A stretch of 64,000 nucleotides of DNA from Achromobacter sp. MFA1 R4 (GCF_900156745.1 NZ_LT707065.1:4030001-4094000); one strand, 5' to 3'; shown: positions 10,695 to 22,095, counted from the first letter of the stretch. Program-made: numbers and translations. The notes: generated by a model from the sequence alone, not told the origin.

Positions 10695-11852
10695 ATGCGT
10701 AAATTTGCACCTGGCCGCACGTGGCGCGGCGCCGTTTTGCTGGCCAGCCTGCTGGCCCTGGGCGGTTGCGGCATGTTTTCCCATGACGACGGCCGCTACG
10801 ACCCCGCTCCCCTGACCGAATACAAGGCCGGCATGTCCGTGCGCCAGGTCTGGTCCACGTCGATCGGCAGCGGCTCGGGCCTGGGTTTCGCGCCCACCGT
10901 GCTCGGGGACGCCATCTACGCCGCCACGCCTGACGGCTCCGTGGGCAAGTTCGATCTGCAGAGCGGCCGCGTCATCTGGAAGGCTGACGTCGACGGCAAG
11001 TTGTCCGCCGGCGCCGGCAGCGACGGCACCACCACCGCCGTGGCCTCGCCCAATGGCGACGTCATCGCTTTCGACGACACGGGCAAGGTCAAGTGGAAGG
11101 TCCGCGCCACCAGCGACGTCAGCATTCCCCCGGTCGTCGGCTATGGCATCGTCGTCGTGCGTAGCGGCGACTATCGCATCCAGGCATTCGACGCCAACAG
11201 CGGCGAACGCGTCTGGAGCGTGCAGCGCCCCGGTCCCTCGCTCGCCTTGCGCAGCGTGTCGCAGATGGTGCTGGCCGAAGGCCTGGTCATCACCGGCCTG
11301 CCCGGCGGCAAGCTCATGGCCATCGCTTCCAACAGCGGCAACGTCCAATGGGAAGGCACCGTGGCCACCCCCCGCGGCGCCAGCGACCTGGAGCGGCTGA
11401 CCGACGTGGTCGGCGCCCCGCGCATCGCCGGCAACCTGCTGTGCGCGGTCGCCTATCAGGGACGCATTGTTTGCTTCGACGTCACCGCCGGCGGCCGTCC
11501 GCTCTGGGCGAAGGACTTCTCCAGCGTCAGCGGCCTTACGCTGGACGACCGATTTGCCTATTCCGCCGACCAGAACAGTGTGGTGAACGCATTTGCGCTG
11601 GATAATGGGGGCAATCTCTGGAAACAGGCCGCCCTGAAGAACCGCCAGCTCACCGCACCGGCTATGCTGGGGGGAGCGCTGGCCGTGGGCGATCTGGACG
11701 GATACATGCACTTCCTGTCGCGCAGTGACGGCAGCCTGATGGCGCGCCTGTCCGTGGGCGGAGGCGCCATCGTTTCGCCGCCGCAAACGACCCCCCAAGG
11801 CGTGCTGGTCCAGACGGGCAATGGCAATCTCGTCATGATCGGCACCAACTGA
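10695..11852 (+). CDS. bamB: outer membrane protein assembly lipoprotein BamB
   Basis: A 385-residue beta-propeller lipoprotein of the BAM complex that inserts outer membrane beta-barrels. The signal peptide ends in the lipobox LALGGC (Cys25). The body shows repeated PQQ-type blades (for example [34 protein letters not shown]). I took the ATG at 10695 because it gives a proper lipoprotein signal; the open frame further upstream overlaps yfgM. The next gene der starts 26 bases later. Confidence 0.95.
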   Translation: MRKFAPGRTWRGAVLLASLLALGGCGMFSHDDGRYDPAPLTEYKAGMSVRQVWSTSIGSGSGLGFAPTVLGDAIYAATPDGSVGKFDLQSGRVIWKADVDGKLSAGAGSDGTTTAVASPNGDVIAFDDTGKVKWKVRATSDVSIPPVVGYGIVVVRSGDYRIQAFDANSGERVWSVQRPGPSLALRSVSQMVLAEGLVITGLPGGKLMAIASNSGNVQWEGTVATPRGASDLERLTDVVGAPRIAGNLLCAVAYQGRIVCFDVTAGGRPLWAKDFSSVSGLTLDDRFAYSADQNSVVNAFALDNGGNLWKQAALKNRQLTAPAMLGGALAVGDLDGYMHFLSRSDGSLMARLSVGGGAIVSPPQTTPQGVLVQTGNGNLVMIGTN

Positions 11853-11878
11853 AACCCATAAAGCAAAACCCTTACACC

Positions 11879-13231
11879 GTGTCTTTCAAGCCTGTCGTTG
11901 CCCTGGTCGGCCGCCCCAATGTGGGGAAATCGACCCTTTTCAATCGCCTGACGCGATCGCGCGCCGCGCTGGTGGCCGATTATTCCGGCCTGACCCGCGA
12001 TCGCCATTACGGCGAGGGCAGGGTGGGCGATATTCCGTTCATCGCCATCGATACGGGCGGCTTCGAGCCCGTCGCCAAGGACGGCATCCTGCTGGAAATG
12101 GCCCGCCAGACGCGCCAGGCCATCGCCGAGGCGGACGTCGTCGTGTTCCTGGTGGACGCGCGGGCCGGTCTCAATGCGCACGACCACGAAATCGCCAAGC
12201 TCCTGCGCAAGTCGGGCCAGCAACGCGTCCTGCTGGCCGTGAACAAGGCCGAAGGCATGGGCCTGGGGCCCGCCATCGCCGAGTTCCACGAGCTCGGCCT
12301 GGGTCAGCCCTATCCCATTTCGGCGGCGCACGGCGACGGCATCGTCGACCTGATCGAGCTGGCGCTCAAGGACCTGGCCGAACCGCCCGCTGAAGCCGAG
12401 CCTGCCGAAGAAGGCGAGCACGATCACCGCATCAAGCTGGCAATCGTCGGTCGCCCGAACGTGGGCAAGTCCACGCTGATCAACACCTTCCTGGGCGAAG
12501 AGCGCGTCATCGCCTTCGACATGCCCGGCACCACGCGCGACGCCATCGAAATCGATTTCGACCGCGACGGCCGGCGCTACACGTTGATCGACACGGCCGG
12601 CCTGCGCAAGCGCGGCAAGGTGTTCGAGGCGGTCGAAAAGTTCTCCGTCATCAAGACCTTGCAGGCCATCGAAGCCAGCAACGTCGTGCTGCTCATGCTG
12701 GACGCGCAGACCGAAATCTCCGAGCAGGACGCGCACATCGCCGGGTTCGTGCTGGAAACCGGCCGCGCCGTAGTGGTGGCCGTCAACAAGTGGGACGGCC
12801 TGGACAGCGAAGAAAAGGAACGCATCGAGCGCGAGTTCAATCGCAAGCTGCGCTTCCTGTCGTTCGCGCGCGTGCACACGATTTCCGCGCTGCGCGGGCA
12901 GGGCATCAAGCCTTTGCTCAAGTCCATCAATGCCGCGCATGCCGCCGCGTTCGCCAAGCTGTCCACGCCCAAGCTCACGCGCGAGCTGCAGCTTGCGGTC
13001 GAGCAGCAGCAGCCTCCCCGCAAGGGCATCTTCCGCCCCAAGATGCGCTACGCGCACCAGGGCGGCCAGAACCCGCCGCTGGTGGTCATCCACGGCAATG
13101 CGCTGGACGCGATTCCCGACTCGTACCGCCGCTACCTCGAAACGCGATTCCGCAATGCGTTCGACCTGGCCGGCACGCCGCTGCGCATCGAATTCAAGTC
13201 TTCGCACAACCCCTACGCGCAGGAAAGCTGA
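11879..13231 (+). CDS. der: ribosome biogenesis GTPase Der (EngA)
   Basis: A 450-residue double-GTPase protein required for 50S assembly. Two complete G domains are visible: G1 motifs [13 protein letters not shown] (near residue 10) and [13 protein letters not shown] (near 190), with DTGG/DTAG G3 and NKAE/NKWD G4 motifs. A C-terminal KH-like domain follows. The start codon is GTG at 11879. It follows bamB, as in most beta- and gamma-proteobacteria. Confidence 0.97.
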   Translation: MSFKPVVALVGRPNVGKSTLFNRLTRSRAALVADYSGLTRDRHYGEGRVGDIPFIAIDTGGFEPVAKDGILLEMARQTRQAIAEADVVVFLVDARAGLNAHDHEIAKLLRKSGQQRVLLAVNKAEGMGLGPAIAEFHELGLGQPYPISAAHGDGIVDLIELALKDLAEPPAEAEPAEEGEHDHRIKLAIVGRPNVGKSTLINTFLGEERVIAFDMPGTTRDAIEIDFDRDGRRYTLIDTAGLRKRGKVFEAVEKFSVIKTLQAIEASNVVLLMLDAQTEISEQDAHIAGFVLETGRAVVVAVNKWDGLDSEEKERIEREFNRKLRFLSFARVHTISALRGQGIKPLLKSINAAHAAAFAKLSTPKLTRELQLAVEQQQPPRKGIFRPKMRYAHQGGQNPPLVVIHGNALDAIPDSYRRYLETRFRNAFDLAGTPLRIEFKSSHNPYAQES

Positions 13232-13234
13232 TCC

Positions 13235-14308
13235 ATGAGCCGTTTCTGGAGTCCCGTTGTCGGGACGCTCAGTCCCTATGTCCCGGGCGAGCAGCCCAAG
13301 CTTCAGAACCTGGTCAAGCTGAACACCAACGAGCATCCTTACGGGCCTTCGCCCAAGGTGCTCGATGCGATCCGCGAGGCCTGCGACGACACGCTCAAGC
13401 TTTATCCGGATCCTTCCTCCGATCGCCTGCGCCAGGCCATCGCCTCGACCGTCGGCGTGCAGCCGGGGCAGGTGTTCGTGGGCAACGGTTCCGACGAAGT
13501 CCTGGCGCACGCTTTCCTGGCCCTGCTCAAGCATGAGCGGCCTCTGCGGTTCCCGGACATCACCTACAGCTTCTATCCGGTGTATTGCGGGCTGTACGGC
13601 ATCGATTTCGAAACGATGCCGCTCACCGCGGACTTCCGCATCGATGTGGAAGACTACCTGCCCGCGCGCCACGGACAGGCGGGCGCCATCATCTTCCCGA
13701 ATCCCAACGCGCCCACCGGCCGAGCGCTTGCCGCCGCCGAGGTCGAACGCATCGTCGCCGGCAATCCCGACACGGTGGTCGTCGTCGACGAAGCCTACGT
13801 GGATTTCGGCGCGGAATCGGTCATCCCGCTGGTCTCGCGCTACGACAACCTGCTGGTCGTGCAGACGCTCTCGAAGTCCCGCTCGCTCGCGGGCCTGCGG
13901 GTGGGGTTCGCTGTCGGCAGCGCCGCGCTGATCGACGGACTCGAGCGGGTAAAGAACAGTTTCAACTCCTACCCCATCGACCGGCTGGCATCCGTCGGCG
14001 CAGTAGCGGCCCTGGAAGATACGGAGTACTTTGAGAAAACCCGCTGCGCCGTGATCGAAACCCGCTCACGCATGACGACGGGGCTGGAATCGCTGGGCTT
14101 CGAAGTGCTGCCGTCCGCCGCGAACTTCGTGTTCGCGCGGCACCCCTCGAAAGACGCCGCGATGCTGGCCGCGGCCTTGCGCGAGCGCAGCATCATCGTT
14201 CGACATTTCCGTCATGCGCGCATCGATCAGTTCCTGCGCATCACGGTGGGTACCGACACGCAGTGCGACCTGCTGCTGGAAGCGCTTGCGCAGGTACTGA
14301 AGGCGTGA
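13235..14308 (+). CDS. hisC: histidinol-phosphate aminotransferase
   Basis: A 357-residue PLP-dependent class I/II aminotransferase of histidine biosynthesis. The N-terminal [15 protein letters not shown] substrate segment, the PLP-lysine region [15 protein letters not shown] (about residues 213-227) and the C-terminal arginine (FLRITVG) are clear. It lies 3 bases after der, unlinked to the main his operon, as in Bordetella. It could be a second hisC copy; substrate range cannot be read from sequence. Confidence 0.93.
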   Translation: MSRFWSPVVGTLSPYVPGEQPKLQNLVKLNTNEHPYGPSPKVLDAIREACDDTLKLYPDPSSDRLRQAIASTVGVQPGQVFVGNGSDEVLAHAFLALLKHERPLRFPDITYSFYPVYCGLYGIDFETMPLTADFRIDVEDYLPARHGQAGAIIFPNPNAPTGRALAAAEVERIVAGNPDTVVVVDEAYVDFGAESVIPLVSRYDNLLVVQTLSKSRSLAGLRVGFAVGSAALIDGLERVKNSFNSYPIDRLASVGAVAALEDTEYFEKTRCAVIETRSRMTTGLESLGFEVLPSAANFVFARHPSKDAAMLAAALRERSIIVRHFRHARIDQFLRITVGTDTQCDLLLEALAQVLKA

Positions 14309-14352
14309 TTTTCAGGGGCGTTTGGGCTGGAAAACTCTGGTCTCATTTTTGC

Positions 14353-14380
14353 TTCCCGGCCAAGTAGCACGGGCCGGGAA
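14353..14380. repeat. Inverted repeat upstream of hfq
   Basis: A perfect 9-bp stem TTCCCGGCC/GGCCGGGAA with a 10-base loop lies between hisC and hfq. No T run follows on either strand, so it is a weak terminator candidate. It may be a hairpin or protein site in front of the hfq promoter. Confidence 0.4.
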
Positions 14381-14465
14381 AACCCTGTAGAGTACGTGTT
14401 TCGGCGTGCACCACCAGTACAAAAAGCACGCCACCACTCAATAACAAACAAATGGAGCCTGGCCA

Positions 14466-14702
14466 ATGAGCAATAAAGGGCAAACTCTGCAAGATCCGTT
14501 CCTCAACACGCTGCGCAAGGATCATGTGCCCGTGTCGATCTATCTCGTGAACGGCATCAAGCTTCAAGGGCAAATCGAATCTTTCGACCAGTACGTCGTG
14601 TTGCTGCGCAATACCGTCACCCAAATGGTCTACAAGCACGCCATCTCCACCGTCGTTCCCGCGCGTGCCGTCAATTTTCAAGTGGAAGTCCCTGCTGAGT
14701 AA
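14466..14702 (+). CDS. hfq: RNA chaperone Hfq
   Basis: A 78-residue Sm-like protein that forms a hexameric ring and pairs small RNAs with mRNAs. The Sm1 region ([20 protein letters not shown]) and the diagnostic Sm2 motif YKHAIS (residues 56-61) are exact. The C-terminal tail is very short compared with E. coli Hfq, normal for beta-proteobacteria. The Shine-Dalgarno is GGAG at 14454-14457. An intrinsic terminator follows, so hfq can be made independently of hflX. Confidence 0.98.
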   Translation: MSNKGQTLQDPFLNTLRKDHVPVSIYLVNGIKLQGQIESFDQYVVLLRNTVTQMVYKHAISTVVPARAVNFQVEVPAE

Positions 14703-14726
14703 TCTCGCTCCAGCTTTACCTTTTAT

Positions 14727-14760
14727 TGCCCGCCGGACGGTTCTCGTCGGCGGGCATTTT
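14727..14760 (+). terminator. Intrinsic terminator after hfq
   Basis: Stem TGCCCGCCG (14727-14735) pairs with CGGCGGGCA (14748-14756) and is followed by TTTT. It lies 24 bases past the hfq stop and 30 bases before hflX, so hflX transcription depends on readthrough or another promoter. Confidence 0.85.
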
Positions 14761-14786
14761 CGCTTTGGCTCCAATATGGTGCATGT

Positions 14787-15893
14787 ATGCGCGCTCTGAT
14801 CATCAGCGTGGATCTGGGTGACCCAGACTTCACGGCCCATGCCGAGGAATTCGCCATGCTGGCCAAGGGTGCGGGCGCCGAAATCGTCGGCACCCTGACC
14901 GCCCGTCGGGACCGTCCCGACGCCAAGTTCTTCATCGGCTCGGGCAAAGCCGACGAGGGGGTTGCGATGGCGCAGGCTTTGCTTGCGGATATCGTCCTTT
15001 TCGACCAGCCCCTGTCGCCGGCCCAGCAACGCAACCTCGAGCGCGCCTTCAACCTGCGCGTCGTCGATCGCGTTGCGCTCATCCTGGACATCTTCGCGCT
15101 GCGCGCAAAGAGCCACGAAGGGAAACTGCAGGTCGAACTGGCGCAGCTCCAGCATCTGGCCACGCGCCTGACGCGCATGTGGAGCCACTTGGAGCGCCAG
15201 CGCGGCGGCATCGGCATGCGCGGCCCCGGCGAATCCCAGCTCGAAATGGACCGCCGCATGATCGGCGCCAAGGTCAAGACGCTGCGTGAGCGGCTGGACA
15301 AGGTCGAGCGCCAGCGCGTCACGCAACGCCGCGCCCGCGCGCGGGGCGGGGCGCTGTCGGTGTCGCTGGTCGGCTATACCAACGCCGGCAAGTCGACCTT
15401 GTTCAATGCCCTGACCCGGGCAGACGCCTACGCCGCTGACCAGTTGTTCGCCACGCTGGACACGACCACGCGGCGCATCTGGGTCGAAGGGGCGGGTTCG
15501 GTGGTGATATCCGATACGGTCGGCTTCATCCGCGACCTCCCCCACAACCTGATCGCCGCCTTCCGGGCCACCCTTGAAGAAACCGTGCACGCCGATCTGC
15601 TCCTGCATGTGGTGGATGCGGCCAGTCCGCAACGGGATGAGCAGATCTTCGAGGTGAACAAGGTGCTCGCCGAAATCGGCGCTGCCGCGATTCCGACCAT
15701 TCTGGTATACAACAAGATAGATCGGGCGGGACTGGAACCGCGGGTCGAGCGCGATGCACATGGTACGATTGCGCGAGTATTTGTAAGCGCCACCGAGCGC
15801 GCCGGTTTGGACGCGTTGCGCGGGGCAATTGCGGAGACCGGACAGATTGTGGGAAACAATGCCGCGAATTATCAAACTCTTCAATCTGAATGA
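14787..15893 (+). CDS. hflX: ribosome-associated GTPase HflX
   Basis: A 368-residue GTPase that splits stalled 70S ribosomes. The N-terminal HflX domain (FIGSGKADEG, then LSPAQQRNLERAF), the Gly-rich linker GGIGMRGPGESQLE and the G domain (G1 GYTNAGKSTLFN near residue 197, G3 DTVGF, G4 NKID) are all present. It overlaps hflK by 35 bases in a different frame. The order hfq-hflX-hflK-hflC is the standard proteobacterial cluster. Confidence 0.96.
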   Translation: MRALIISVDLGDPDFTAHAEEFAMLAKGAGAEIVGTLTARRDRPDAKFFIGSGKADEGVAMAQALLADIVLFDQPLSPAQQRNLERAFNLRVVDRVALILDIFALRAKSHEGKLQVELAQLQHLATRLTRMWSHLERQRGGIGMRGPGESQLEMDRRMIGAKVKTLRERLDKVERQRVTQRRARARGGALSVSLVGYTNAGKSTLFNALTRADAYAADQLFATLDTTTRRIWVEGAGSVVISDTVGFIRDLPHNLIAAFRATLEETVHADLLLHVVDAASPQRDEQIFEVNKVLAEIGAAAIPTILVYNKIDRAGLEPRVERDAHGTIARVFVSATERAGLDALRGAIAETGQIVGNNAANYQTLQSE

Positions 15894-17157
15894 CCCCGGC
15901 TGGGGTCGCGGAAACAACAATGGCTCCGAGCCGCCGCCCAAGCGGCCTCAGCGCGACGGAGACGGCCCACCCGACCTGGACGAGGTCTGGCGCGATTTCA
16001 ATAATCGCATCGGCAACCTGTTCGGCCGCAAGGGCGGGGGCGGCAACAACCGGCCCGGCAATCGTGGCGGCATGACGCCGCCTTCCCCGCGTGGCACGCG
16101 CATCGGCCTGGGCGTCATCGCCCTGGTCGCGGCGGGCATCTGGCTGGCCAGCGGCTTCTACATCGTGCAAGAAGGCCAGGTCGCGGTCGTGACCCAATTC
16201 GGCAAATACAAGAGCACGTCGCAAGCCGGTTTCCAGTGGCGCCTGCCGTATCCGATCCAAAGCCATGAAATCGTCAACGTGTCGCAACTGCGCACGTTCG
16301 AAGTCGGTTTCCGCGGCGGTGCGCGCAACAAGGTCCTCCCCGAAGCGCTGATGCTCACCACGGACGAGAACATCGTCGACATGCAGTTCGTGGTCCAGTA
16401 CCGTCTGCGCGCCGATGGCGCGCCTGACTACCTCTTCATGACGCGCGACCCGGACGAATCCGTCCGCCAGGCCTCCGAAACCGCGATGCGCGAAGTCGTG
16501 GGCAAGCAGTCCATGGACTTCGTGCTGTACGAAGGCCGTACGACCGTCGCCTCGCAGGTGCAGGCGCTGATGCAGCAGATCCTGGATCGCTACCAGACCG
16601 GCGTGCAGGTCAGCACCGTCGCCATCCAGAACGTGCAGCCGCCCGAGCAGGTCCAGGCCGCGTTCGACGACGCCGTCAAGGCGGGCCAGGATCGCGAGCG
16701 CCAGATCAACGAAGGCCAAGCCTACGCCAACCAGGTCGTGCCGCTTGCAAGCGGCCAGGCCTCGCGCATGGTCGAACAGGCCGAAGGCTACAAGGCCAAG
16801 GTCGTCGGCGACGCGCAGGGTAATACGTCGCGCTTCACCAGCATCCTGGGCGAGTACGAGAAGTCGCCCCTGGTCATGCGTCAGCGCATGTACCTGGAAA
16901 GCATGCAGGACATCTTCACGCGCGCCAGCAAGGTCATGGTCGACACCAAGAGCAACAACAACATGTTGTACCTGCCCCTGGACAAGATCATGCACCTGGC
17001 CGCTCAGGACGGGGGCAAGTCCAATGTCGGCAATCCCGGTTCGCCCGCTCTGGTCTCTCCGCCTGTCCAGCCTCCGCGTGGCACTGCCACGCCGGCGCCG
17101 CAGCCTTCCGGCAGCAGCACGAGCAACACGCTGCCCCGCGACCGTATGTCGCGCTAA
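15859..17157 (+). CDS. hflK: FtsH protease activity modulator HflK
   Basis: A 432-residue inner-membrane SPFH/band-7 protein. With HflC it forms the cage around FtsH and limits its access to membrane substrates. A Gly/Asn/Pro-rich N-terminus is followed by a transmembrane helix (about residues 82-104) and the SPFH domain (VQEGQVAVVTQFGKYKST onward). The C-terminal tail is Pro/Ser-rich and disordered. I placed the start at MPRIIKLFNLNDPGWG (15859), the conserved HflK beginning. Confidence 0.95.
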   Translation: MPRIIKLFNLNDPGWGRGNNNGSEPPPKRPQRDGDGPPDLDEVWRDFNNRIGNLFGRKGGGGNNRPGNRGGMTPPSPRGTRIGLGVIALVAAGIWLASGFYIVQEGQVAVVTQFGKYKSTSQAGFQWRLPYPIQSHEIVNVSQLRTFEVGFRGGARNKVLPEALMLTTDENIVDMQFVVQYRLRADGAPDYLFMTRDPDESVRQASETAMREVVGKQSMDFVLYEGRTTVASQVQALMQQILDRYQTGVQVSTVAIQNVQPPEQVQAAFDDAVKAGQDRERQINEGQAYANQVVPLASGQASRMVEQAEGYKAKVVGDAQGNTSRFTSILGEYEKSPLVMRQRMYLESMQDIFTRASKVMVDTKSNNNMLYLPLDKIMHLAAQDGGKSNVGNPGSPALVSPPVQPPRGTATPAPQPSGSSTSNTLPRDRMSR

Positions 17158-17175
17158 TCCGGAGGAGTCCCGAAC

Positions 17176-18078
17176 ATGAATCGTCTTATGCCCATCCTGG
17201 TCGGCCTGCTCATCGTGCTGGCCCTGCTTTCCTCCAGCGTGTTCGTCGTGCGCGAGCGCGACTACGCACTGGTGTTCTCGCTCGGCGAGGTCCGCAAGGT
17301 CATCAGCGAACCTGGCCTGTATTTCAAGCTTCCGCCGCCGTTCCAGAATGTCGTCACGCTCGACAAGCGCATTCTGACCATCGAAACCAACGAAGCCGAG
17401 CGTATCCAGACCTCGGAAAAGAAAAACCTCCTGATCGATTCCTACGTCAAGTGGCGCATCGCGGATCCCCGCCTGTTCTACGTGACGTTCGGCGGCAATG
17501 AGCGTGCGGCGCAAGAGCGCCTGCAAGCACAGATCCGCGACGCGCTGAACGCGTCGGTCAACGTGCGCACGGTGCGGGATGTCGTCTCCACCGAGCGCGA
17601 CAAGATCATGGCGGAAATCCTGACCAATGTCGCCAAGCGCGCCGAGCCCCTTGGCGTGCAGATCGTCGACGTGCGCCTGCGCCGGATCGAGTTCGCGCCT
17701 GAGATCTCGGAATCGGTGTACCGCCGCATGGAGGCCGAACGCACGCGCGTCGCCAACGAGCTGCGTTCCATCGGCGCCGCCGAAGGCGAGAAGATCCGCG
17801 CCGAAGCCGACCGCCAACGCGAAGTCATCGTCGCCCAGGCGTACGCCAAGGCTCAGGGCATCATGGGTGAGGGCGATGCCGCTGCGGCAGCGATCTACTC
17901 CCAGGCCTATGGCAAGAACCCGGACTTCTACACGTACTACAAGAGCCTGGAAGCCTATCGCGCCTCGTTCTCCAGGCCGGGCGACGTGCTGGTGGTCGAC
18001 CCCAGCTCCAGCTTCTTCCAGTTCATGAAGGATCCGGCTGGCGCCGCGCTGGCGCCCGTCACCGTGCCGGCCAAGTGA
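17176..18078 (+). CDS. hflC: FtsH protease activity modulator HflC
   Basis: A 300-residue partner of HflK. An N-terminal signal anchor (MPILVGLLIVLALLSSSVFV) leads into the SPFH domain (RDYALVFSLGEVRKVI) and the coiled-coil AEAKA-like segment (RAEADRQREVIVAQAYAKAQ). A GGAGGAG Shine-Dalgarno lies at 17160-17166, between the hflK stop and this start. A strong terminator follows. Confidence 0.96.
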   Translation: MNRLMPILVGLLIVLALLSSSVFVVRERDYALVFSLGEVRKVISEPGLYFKLPPPFQNVVTLDKRILTIETNEAERIQTSEKKNLLIDSYVKWRIADPRLFYVTFGGNERAAQERLQAQIRDALNASVNVRTVRDVVSTERDKIMAEILTNVAKRAEPLGVQIVDVRLRRIEFAPEISESVYRRMEAERTRVANELRSIGAAEGEKIRAEADRQREVIVAQAYAKAQGIMGEGDAAAAAIYSQAYGKNPDFYTYYKSLEAYRASFSRPGDVLVVDPSSSFFQFMKDPAGAALAPVTVPAK

Positions 18079-18113
18079 TAGGCAAGCGGTAGCGTCCACG
18101 CGCCGCAGGCACG

Positions 18114-18145
18114 AAAAGCCCCCTGGTTCTCCATGGGGCTTTTCT
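18114..18145 (+). terminator. Intrinsic terminator after hflC
   Basis: A perfect stem AAAAGCCCC (18114-18122) / GGGGCTTTT (18135-18143) with a 12-base loop. A and T runs on both sides make it potentially bidirectional. It closes the hflX-hflK-hflC unit. Confidence 0.88.
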
Positions 18146-18215
18146 GCATCTGGCAGGCGCGCCGTATCGTACGTCCGTATTGGGGACGGGTTGCCGCCAT
18201 GCGTGCGTCCCCCGG

Positions 18216-18244
18216 CTGGCGCTGTCGGCCGAACCATGTACAAT
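18216..18244 (+). promoter_or_regulatory. Candidate promoter upstream of hisZ
   Basis: A TACAAT -10 hexamer (18239-18244) with TG immediately upstream and a CTGGCG -35 like hexamer at 17-bp spacing. Predicted initiation near 18251 would place the terminator-like hairpin at 18271-18308 inside the first 60 nucleotides of the transcript. Confidence 0.5.
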
Positions 18245-18270
18245 ACCGCGTAAGCTAGAAAACATTCCGC

Positions 18271-18308
18271 AGCGGCTGAGCGGGCTTACGCCCCCTCAGC
18301 CGCTTTTT
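18271..18308 (+). terminator. Terminator/attenuator-like hairpin in the hisZ leader
   Basis: A perfect 10-bp stem AGCGGCTGAG/CTCAGCCGCT with a 14-base loop is followed by TTTTT. It stands 49 bases before the hisZ start and after a candidate promoter, so it would terminate transcripts in the leader unless bypassed. Confidence 0.75.
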
Positions 18309-18357
18309 CGTTTGGGCGACGCCCACGCATCACTTGGCGTTATTCAGGTAAACATTC

Positions 18358-19515
18358 ATGGGTAACTGGTTGCTGCCCGAGAGCCTTGCCGACGTACTTC
18401 CGGCCGAGGCCCGGCGCATCGAGGAATTGCGCCGCGAACTTCTCGATCTTTACCGTACTTACGGGTTCGAGCTGGTCGCGCCGCCCCTGGTCGAGTACAT
18501 CGATTCATTGCTGTCGGGCACCGGCAGCGATCTGGATCTGCGCACCTGCAAGCTGGTGGACCAGCTCTCGGGCCGCACGCTGGGCGTGCGCGCGGACATG
18601 ACTCCCCAGGTCACGCGCATCGACGCGCACTTGCTGAACCGCGCGGGCGTCACCCGCCTGTGCTACTGCGGCAACGTGTTGCATGCGCGGCCTTCGGACC
18701 TCTTGTCCAGCCGTGAATTGCTGCAGATCGGTGCCGAAATCTACGGCCACGCCGGATTCGAAGCCGATCTCGAAATCATCCAGCTCGTGCTGGAAACCGT
18801 TGCAATCGCCGGAGTGCGCAATCCGCGCCTGGATCTCTGCCATCCGGGCGTGTTGCGGGCCCTCCTGAAGTCCGACCCGGCGGCTGCCGAGCTGGCGCAG
18901 GACGCCATCCAGCTGATGCGCGATAAGGACGTGCCCGGGTTGGGCGAGCTTGCATCGCGGGCGCCCGGCATTCGACCGGAAACGCTCAAGGCGCTGCAAT
19001 TGCTGCCCACCCTGTACGGCGGTCCGGACGTGCTGAAGACCGCTCGCCGCGAACTGCCGTCGCTGCCGGGCGTGGCCGAGGCGCTGAACGCGCTGCAGTC
19101 GCTGGTGGATGCCATGCCCAACGTGTCGTTCAGCGTGGACCTGGCCGATGTCGGCGGCTACGCCTACCACTCGGGCGTGAAGTTCGCCCTGTACGCCGAA
19201 GGTTGGCACGACGCGCTGGTCAGCGGCGGCCGCTACGACGACGTCAGCCGTGCATTCGGCCGGGCGCGTCCGGCGACGGGCTTCAGTCTGGATTTACGCA
19301 AGCTGGCGGCGGGTCTGCCGCCGGCGGAAAGGGCGCGAGCGGTTCGCGCGCCCTGGGGGCAGGCCCCCGCCCTGACCGAGGCGGTTCGCCGCCTGCGCCG
19401 GTCAGGGGAAATCGTCGTTCAGGTATTGCCCGGTCACGAGCAGGATCAGGACGAATTCGTTTGCGATCGCGAGCTGGCGCTGCAGGATGGCGTCTGGACG
19501 GTCAGAACGCTGTGA
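18358..19515 (+). CDS. hisZ: ATP phosphoribosyltransferase regulatory subunit HisZ
   Basis: A 385-residue HisRS paralogue that partners short-form HisG in the first step of histidine synthesis and confers histidine feedback control. It has class II synthetase core motifs ([49 protein letters not shown]) but lacks the anticodon-binding domain. It is much more diverged than the true hisS at 8752. hisZ-purA adjacency is typical for beta-proteobacteria. Confidence 0.94.
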   Translation: MGNWLLPESLADVLPAEARRIEELRRELLDLYRTYGFELVAPPLVEYIDSLLSGTGSDLDLRTCKLVDQLSGRTLGVRADMTPQVTRIDAHLLNRAGVTRLCYCGNVLHARPSDLLSSRELLQIGAEIYGHAGFEADLEIIQLVLETVAIAGVRNPRLDLCHPGVLRALLKSDPAAAELAQDAIQLMRDKDVPGLGELASRAPGIRPETLKALQLLPTLYGGPDVLKTARRELPSLPGVAEALNALQSLVDAMPNVSFSVDLADVGGYAYHSGVKFALYAEGWHDALVSGGRYDDVSRAFGRARPATGFSLDLRKLAAGLPPAERARAVRAPWGQAPALTEAVRRLRRSGEIVVQVLPGHEQDQDEFVCDRELALQDGVWTVRTL

Positions 19516-19519
19516 CTAA

Positions 19520-20887
<1,368 letters not shown>

Positions 20888-20907
20888 CATCGGGTTATTA
20901 TTCCCGA

Positions 20908-20940
20908 GGCCGCCGCCGGTCATACCGGCGGCGGCCTTTT
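20908..20940 (+). terminator. Intrinsic terminator after purA
   Basis: A perfect 13-bp GC stem (20908-20920 with 20924-20936), a 3-base loop and TTTT. It begins 21 bases beyond the purA stop. Confidence 0.92.
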
Positions 20941-20968
20941 CGTATTTTTGTGCAGGAGATGCTTGCCT

Positions 20969-21511
20969 ATGAGCACGCCGACCAGTGACGATAGCCATCT
21001 GTGGGTAACGTGGGACGATTACAACCGCTTGATCGAGCGCCTTACTTTGCAGGTGCACCAGTCTGGCTGGAAGTTCGACAAGATTCTTTGCCTGGCGCGC
21101 GGCGGCATGCGCGTGGGCGACGTCATGTCCCGCATTTTTGACGTGCCGCTCGGCATCCTCGCCACCAGCAGCTATCGCGAGGCGGCGGGCACCAAGCAGG
21201 GCGACATGGATATCGCCCAGTTCATCACCATCACCCGAGGCACGCTGTCCGGGCGAGTGTTGCTGGTGGACGACATGGTCGATACCGGCAAGACGTTCAG
21301 CAAGGTCTACGACCACCTGAAGAGCCAGTTTGCCGACATCACCGAACTGCGCAGCGCCGTGCTGTGGTGGAAAGGCCATTCCCTGGCCACGCCCGACTAC
21401 TACGTCGAAAAGCTGCCCACCAATCCCTGGATCCACCAGCCGTTCGAAGACTACGACAGCTTGCGTCCCCATCAATTGGAAGCCTGGATCCGCAAGGGCT
21501 CCCAGGGCTAG
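20969..21511 (+). CDS. phosphoribosyltransferase family protein
   Basis: A 180-residue type I PRTase. The PRPP-binding motif VLLVDDMVDTGKTF (about residues 92-105) and the substrate-side LARGGMRVGDVMSRI segment are clear. The closest known functions are xanthine/hypoxanthine-guanine salvage (gpt-like), but the exact base cannot be told. An AGGAG Shine-Dalgarno at 20954-20958 supports the ATG at 20969. It follows purA and ends in its own terminator, consistent with a purine salvage role. Confidence 0.85.
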   Translation: MSTPTSDDSHLWVTWDDYNRLIERLTLQVHQSGWKFDKILCLARGGMRVGDVMSRIFDVPLGILATSSYREAAGTKQGDMDIAQFITITRGTLSGRVLLVDDMVDTGKTFSKVYDHLKSQFADITELRSAVLWWKGHSLATPDYYVEKLPTNPWIHQPFEDYDSLRPHQLEAWIRKGSQG

Positions 21512-21524
21512 GCTGGTTTGGTCG

Positions 21525-21557
21525 AAGGGCGGTCCCAGCGCGCTGGGGCGCCCTTTC
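21525..21557 (+). terminator. Intrinsic terminator after the phosphoribosyltransferase gene
   Basis: Stem AAGGGCG/CGCCCTT encloses the palindrome CCCAGCGCGCTGGG and is followed by TTTC. It lies 14 bases beyond the stop. The short T run makes it weaker than the purA terminator. Confidence 0.65.
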
Positions 21558-21863
21558 AGTAGTCAAACCGCCTATGACCATGCTAGAATCGCTGGTTATC
21601 GCTAAACCGAACTTGGCTTGTTACTCTCTGGGTAGTCTTTGGGTAACGGAAACAGCCAGCTTAAACCCGGGTGAATGCATGCCTGGGTTGCGCTTTCAAG
21701 GTTCCTAGTTCTCGCGGTACTTGCCTTTGGTGGTGGGCTGGCCTGGTTGTCAGGCCCCGTCGTCAAAGGCCGTCTTCGCGTACCTGGGTCCGCGCAGCGT
21801 TGCTGGAAAGCAAGCCAGGTTTGTCATCAACTTTTGTTACCCTACAAGCAGGCCAATTACTTT
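21558..21863 (+). promoter_or_regulatory. rpsU promoter and long leader
   Basis: An extended -10 TGCTAGAAT lies at 21581-21589 with no good -35. It would give a leader of about 270 bases for the rpsU-dnaG-rpoD operon. The leader contains an 8-bp hairpin AACCCGGG/CCTGGGTT (21664-21689) around a short in-frame ATG. The long leader is open in the rpsU frame from 21675, but that extension has no family support. Confidence 0.45.
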
Positions 21864-22076
21864 ATGCCTATCGTTCGACTGAAGGAAAACGAACCGTTTG
21901 AAGCCGCTCTGCGCCGCTTCAAGCGCACCATCGAAAAGACCGGTTTGCTCACCGAGCTGCGTTCGCGCGAGTTCTACGAGAAGCCCACCGCCGAGCGCAA
22001 GCGCAAGCATGCCGCCGCCGTGAAGCGCCACTACAAGCGCATCCGTAGCCAACAACTGCCCCCGCGCCTGTATTGA
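21864..22076 (+). CDS. rpsU: 30S ribosomal protein S21
   Basis: A 70-residue protein, [20 protein letters not shown] onward, with the typical basic C-terminus ([12 protein letters not shown]). S21 acts in translation initiation. It is the first gene of the macromolecular synthesis operon rpsU-dnaG-rpoD, which couples translation, replication and transcription. The ATG at 21864 gives the canonical length. Confidence 0.97.
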   Translation: MPIVRLKENEPFEAALRRFKRTIEKTGLLTELRSREFYEKPTAERKRKHAAAVKRHYKRIRSQQLPPRLY

Positions 22077-22095
22077 TTTCTGATTCCCGAATCTA

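Noticed and set aside
7126..10710. 1194-codon open frame antisense to rodZ-ispG-hisS-yfgM
   Set aside because: Antisense shadow spanning four real genes; GC-rich third positions keep the frame open.
11558..13672. 704-codon antisense frame opposite der and hisC
   Set aside because: Covered by two certain genes on the other strand; no domain pattern.
15526..18243. 905-codon antisense frame opposite hflK/hflC
   Set aside because: Shadow frame; the plus-strand proteins are unambiguous.
21675..21863. In-frame N-terminal extension of rpsU with a hydrophobic segment
   Set aside because: S21 is 70 residues with a well-known MPIVRL start; the extension has no ribosome site and looks like leader sequence.
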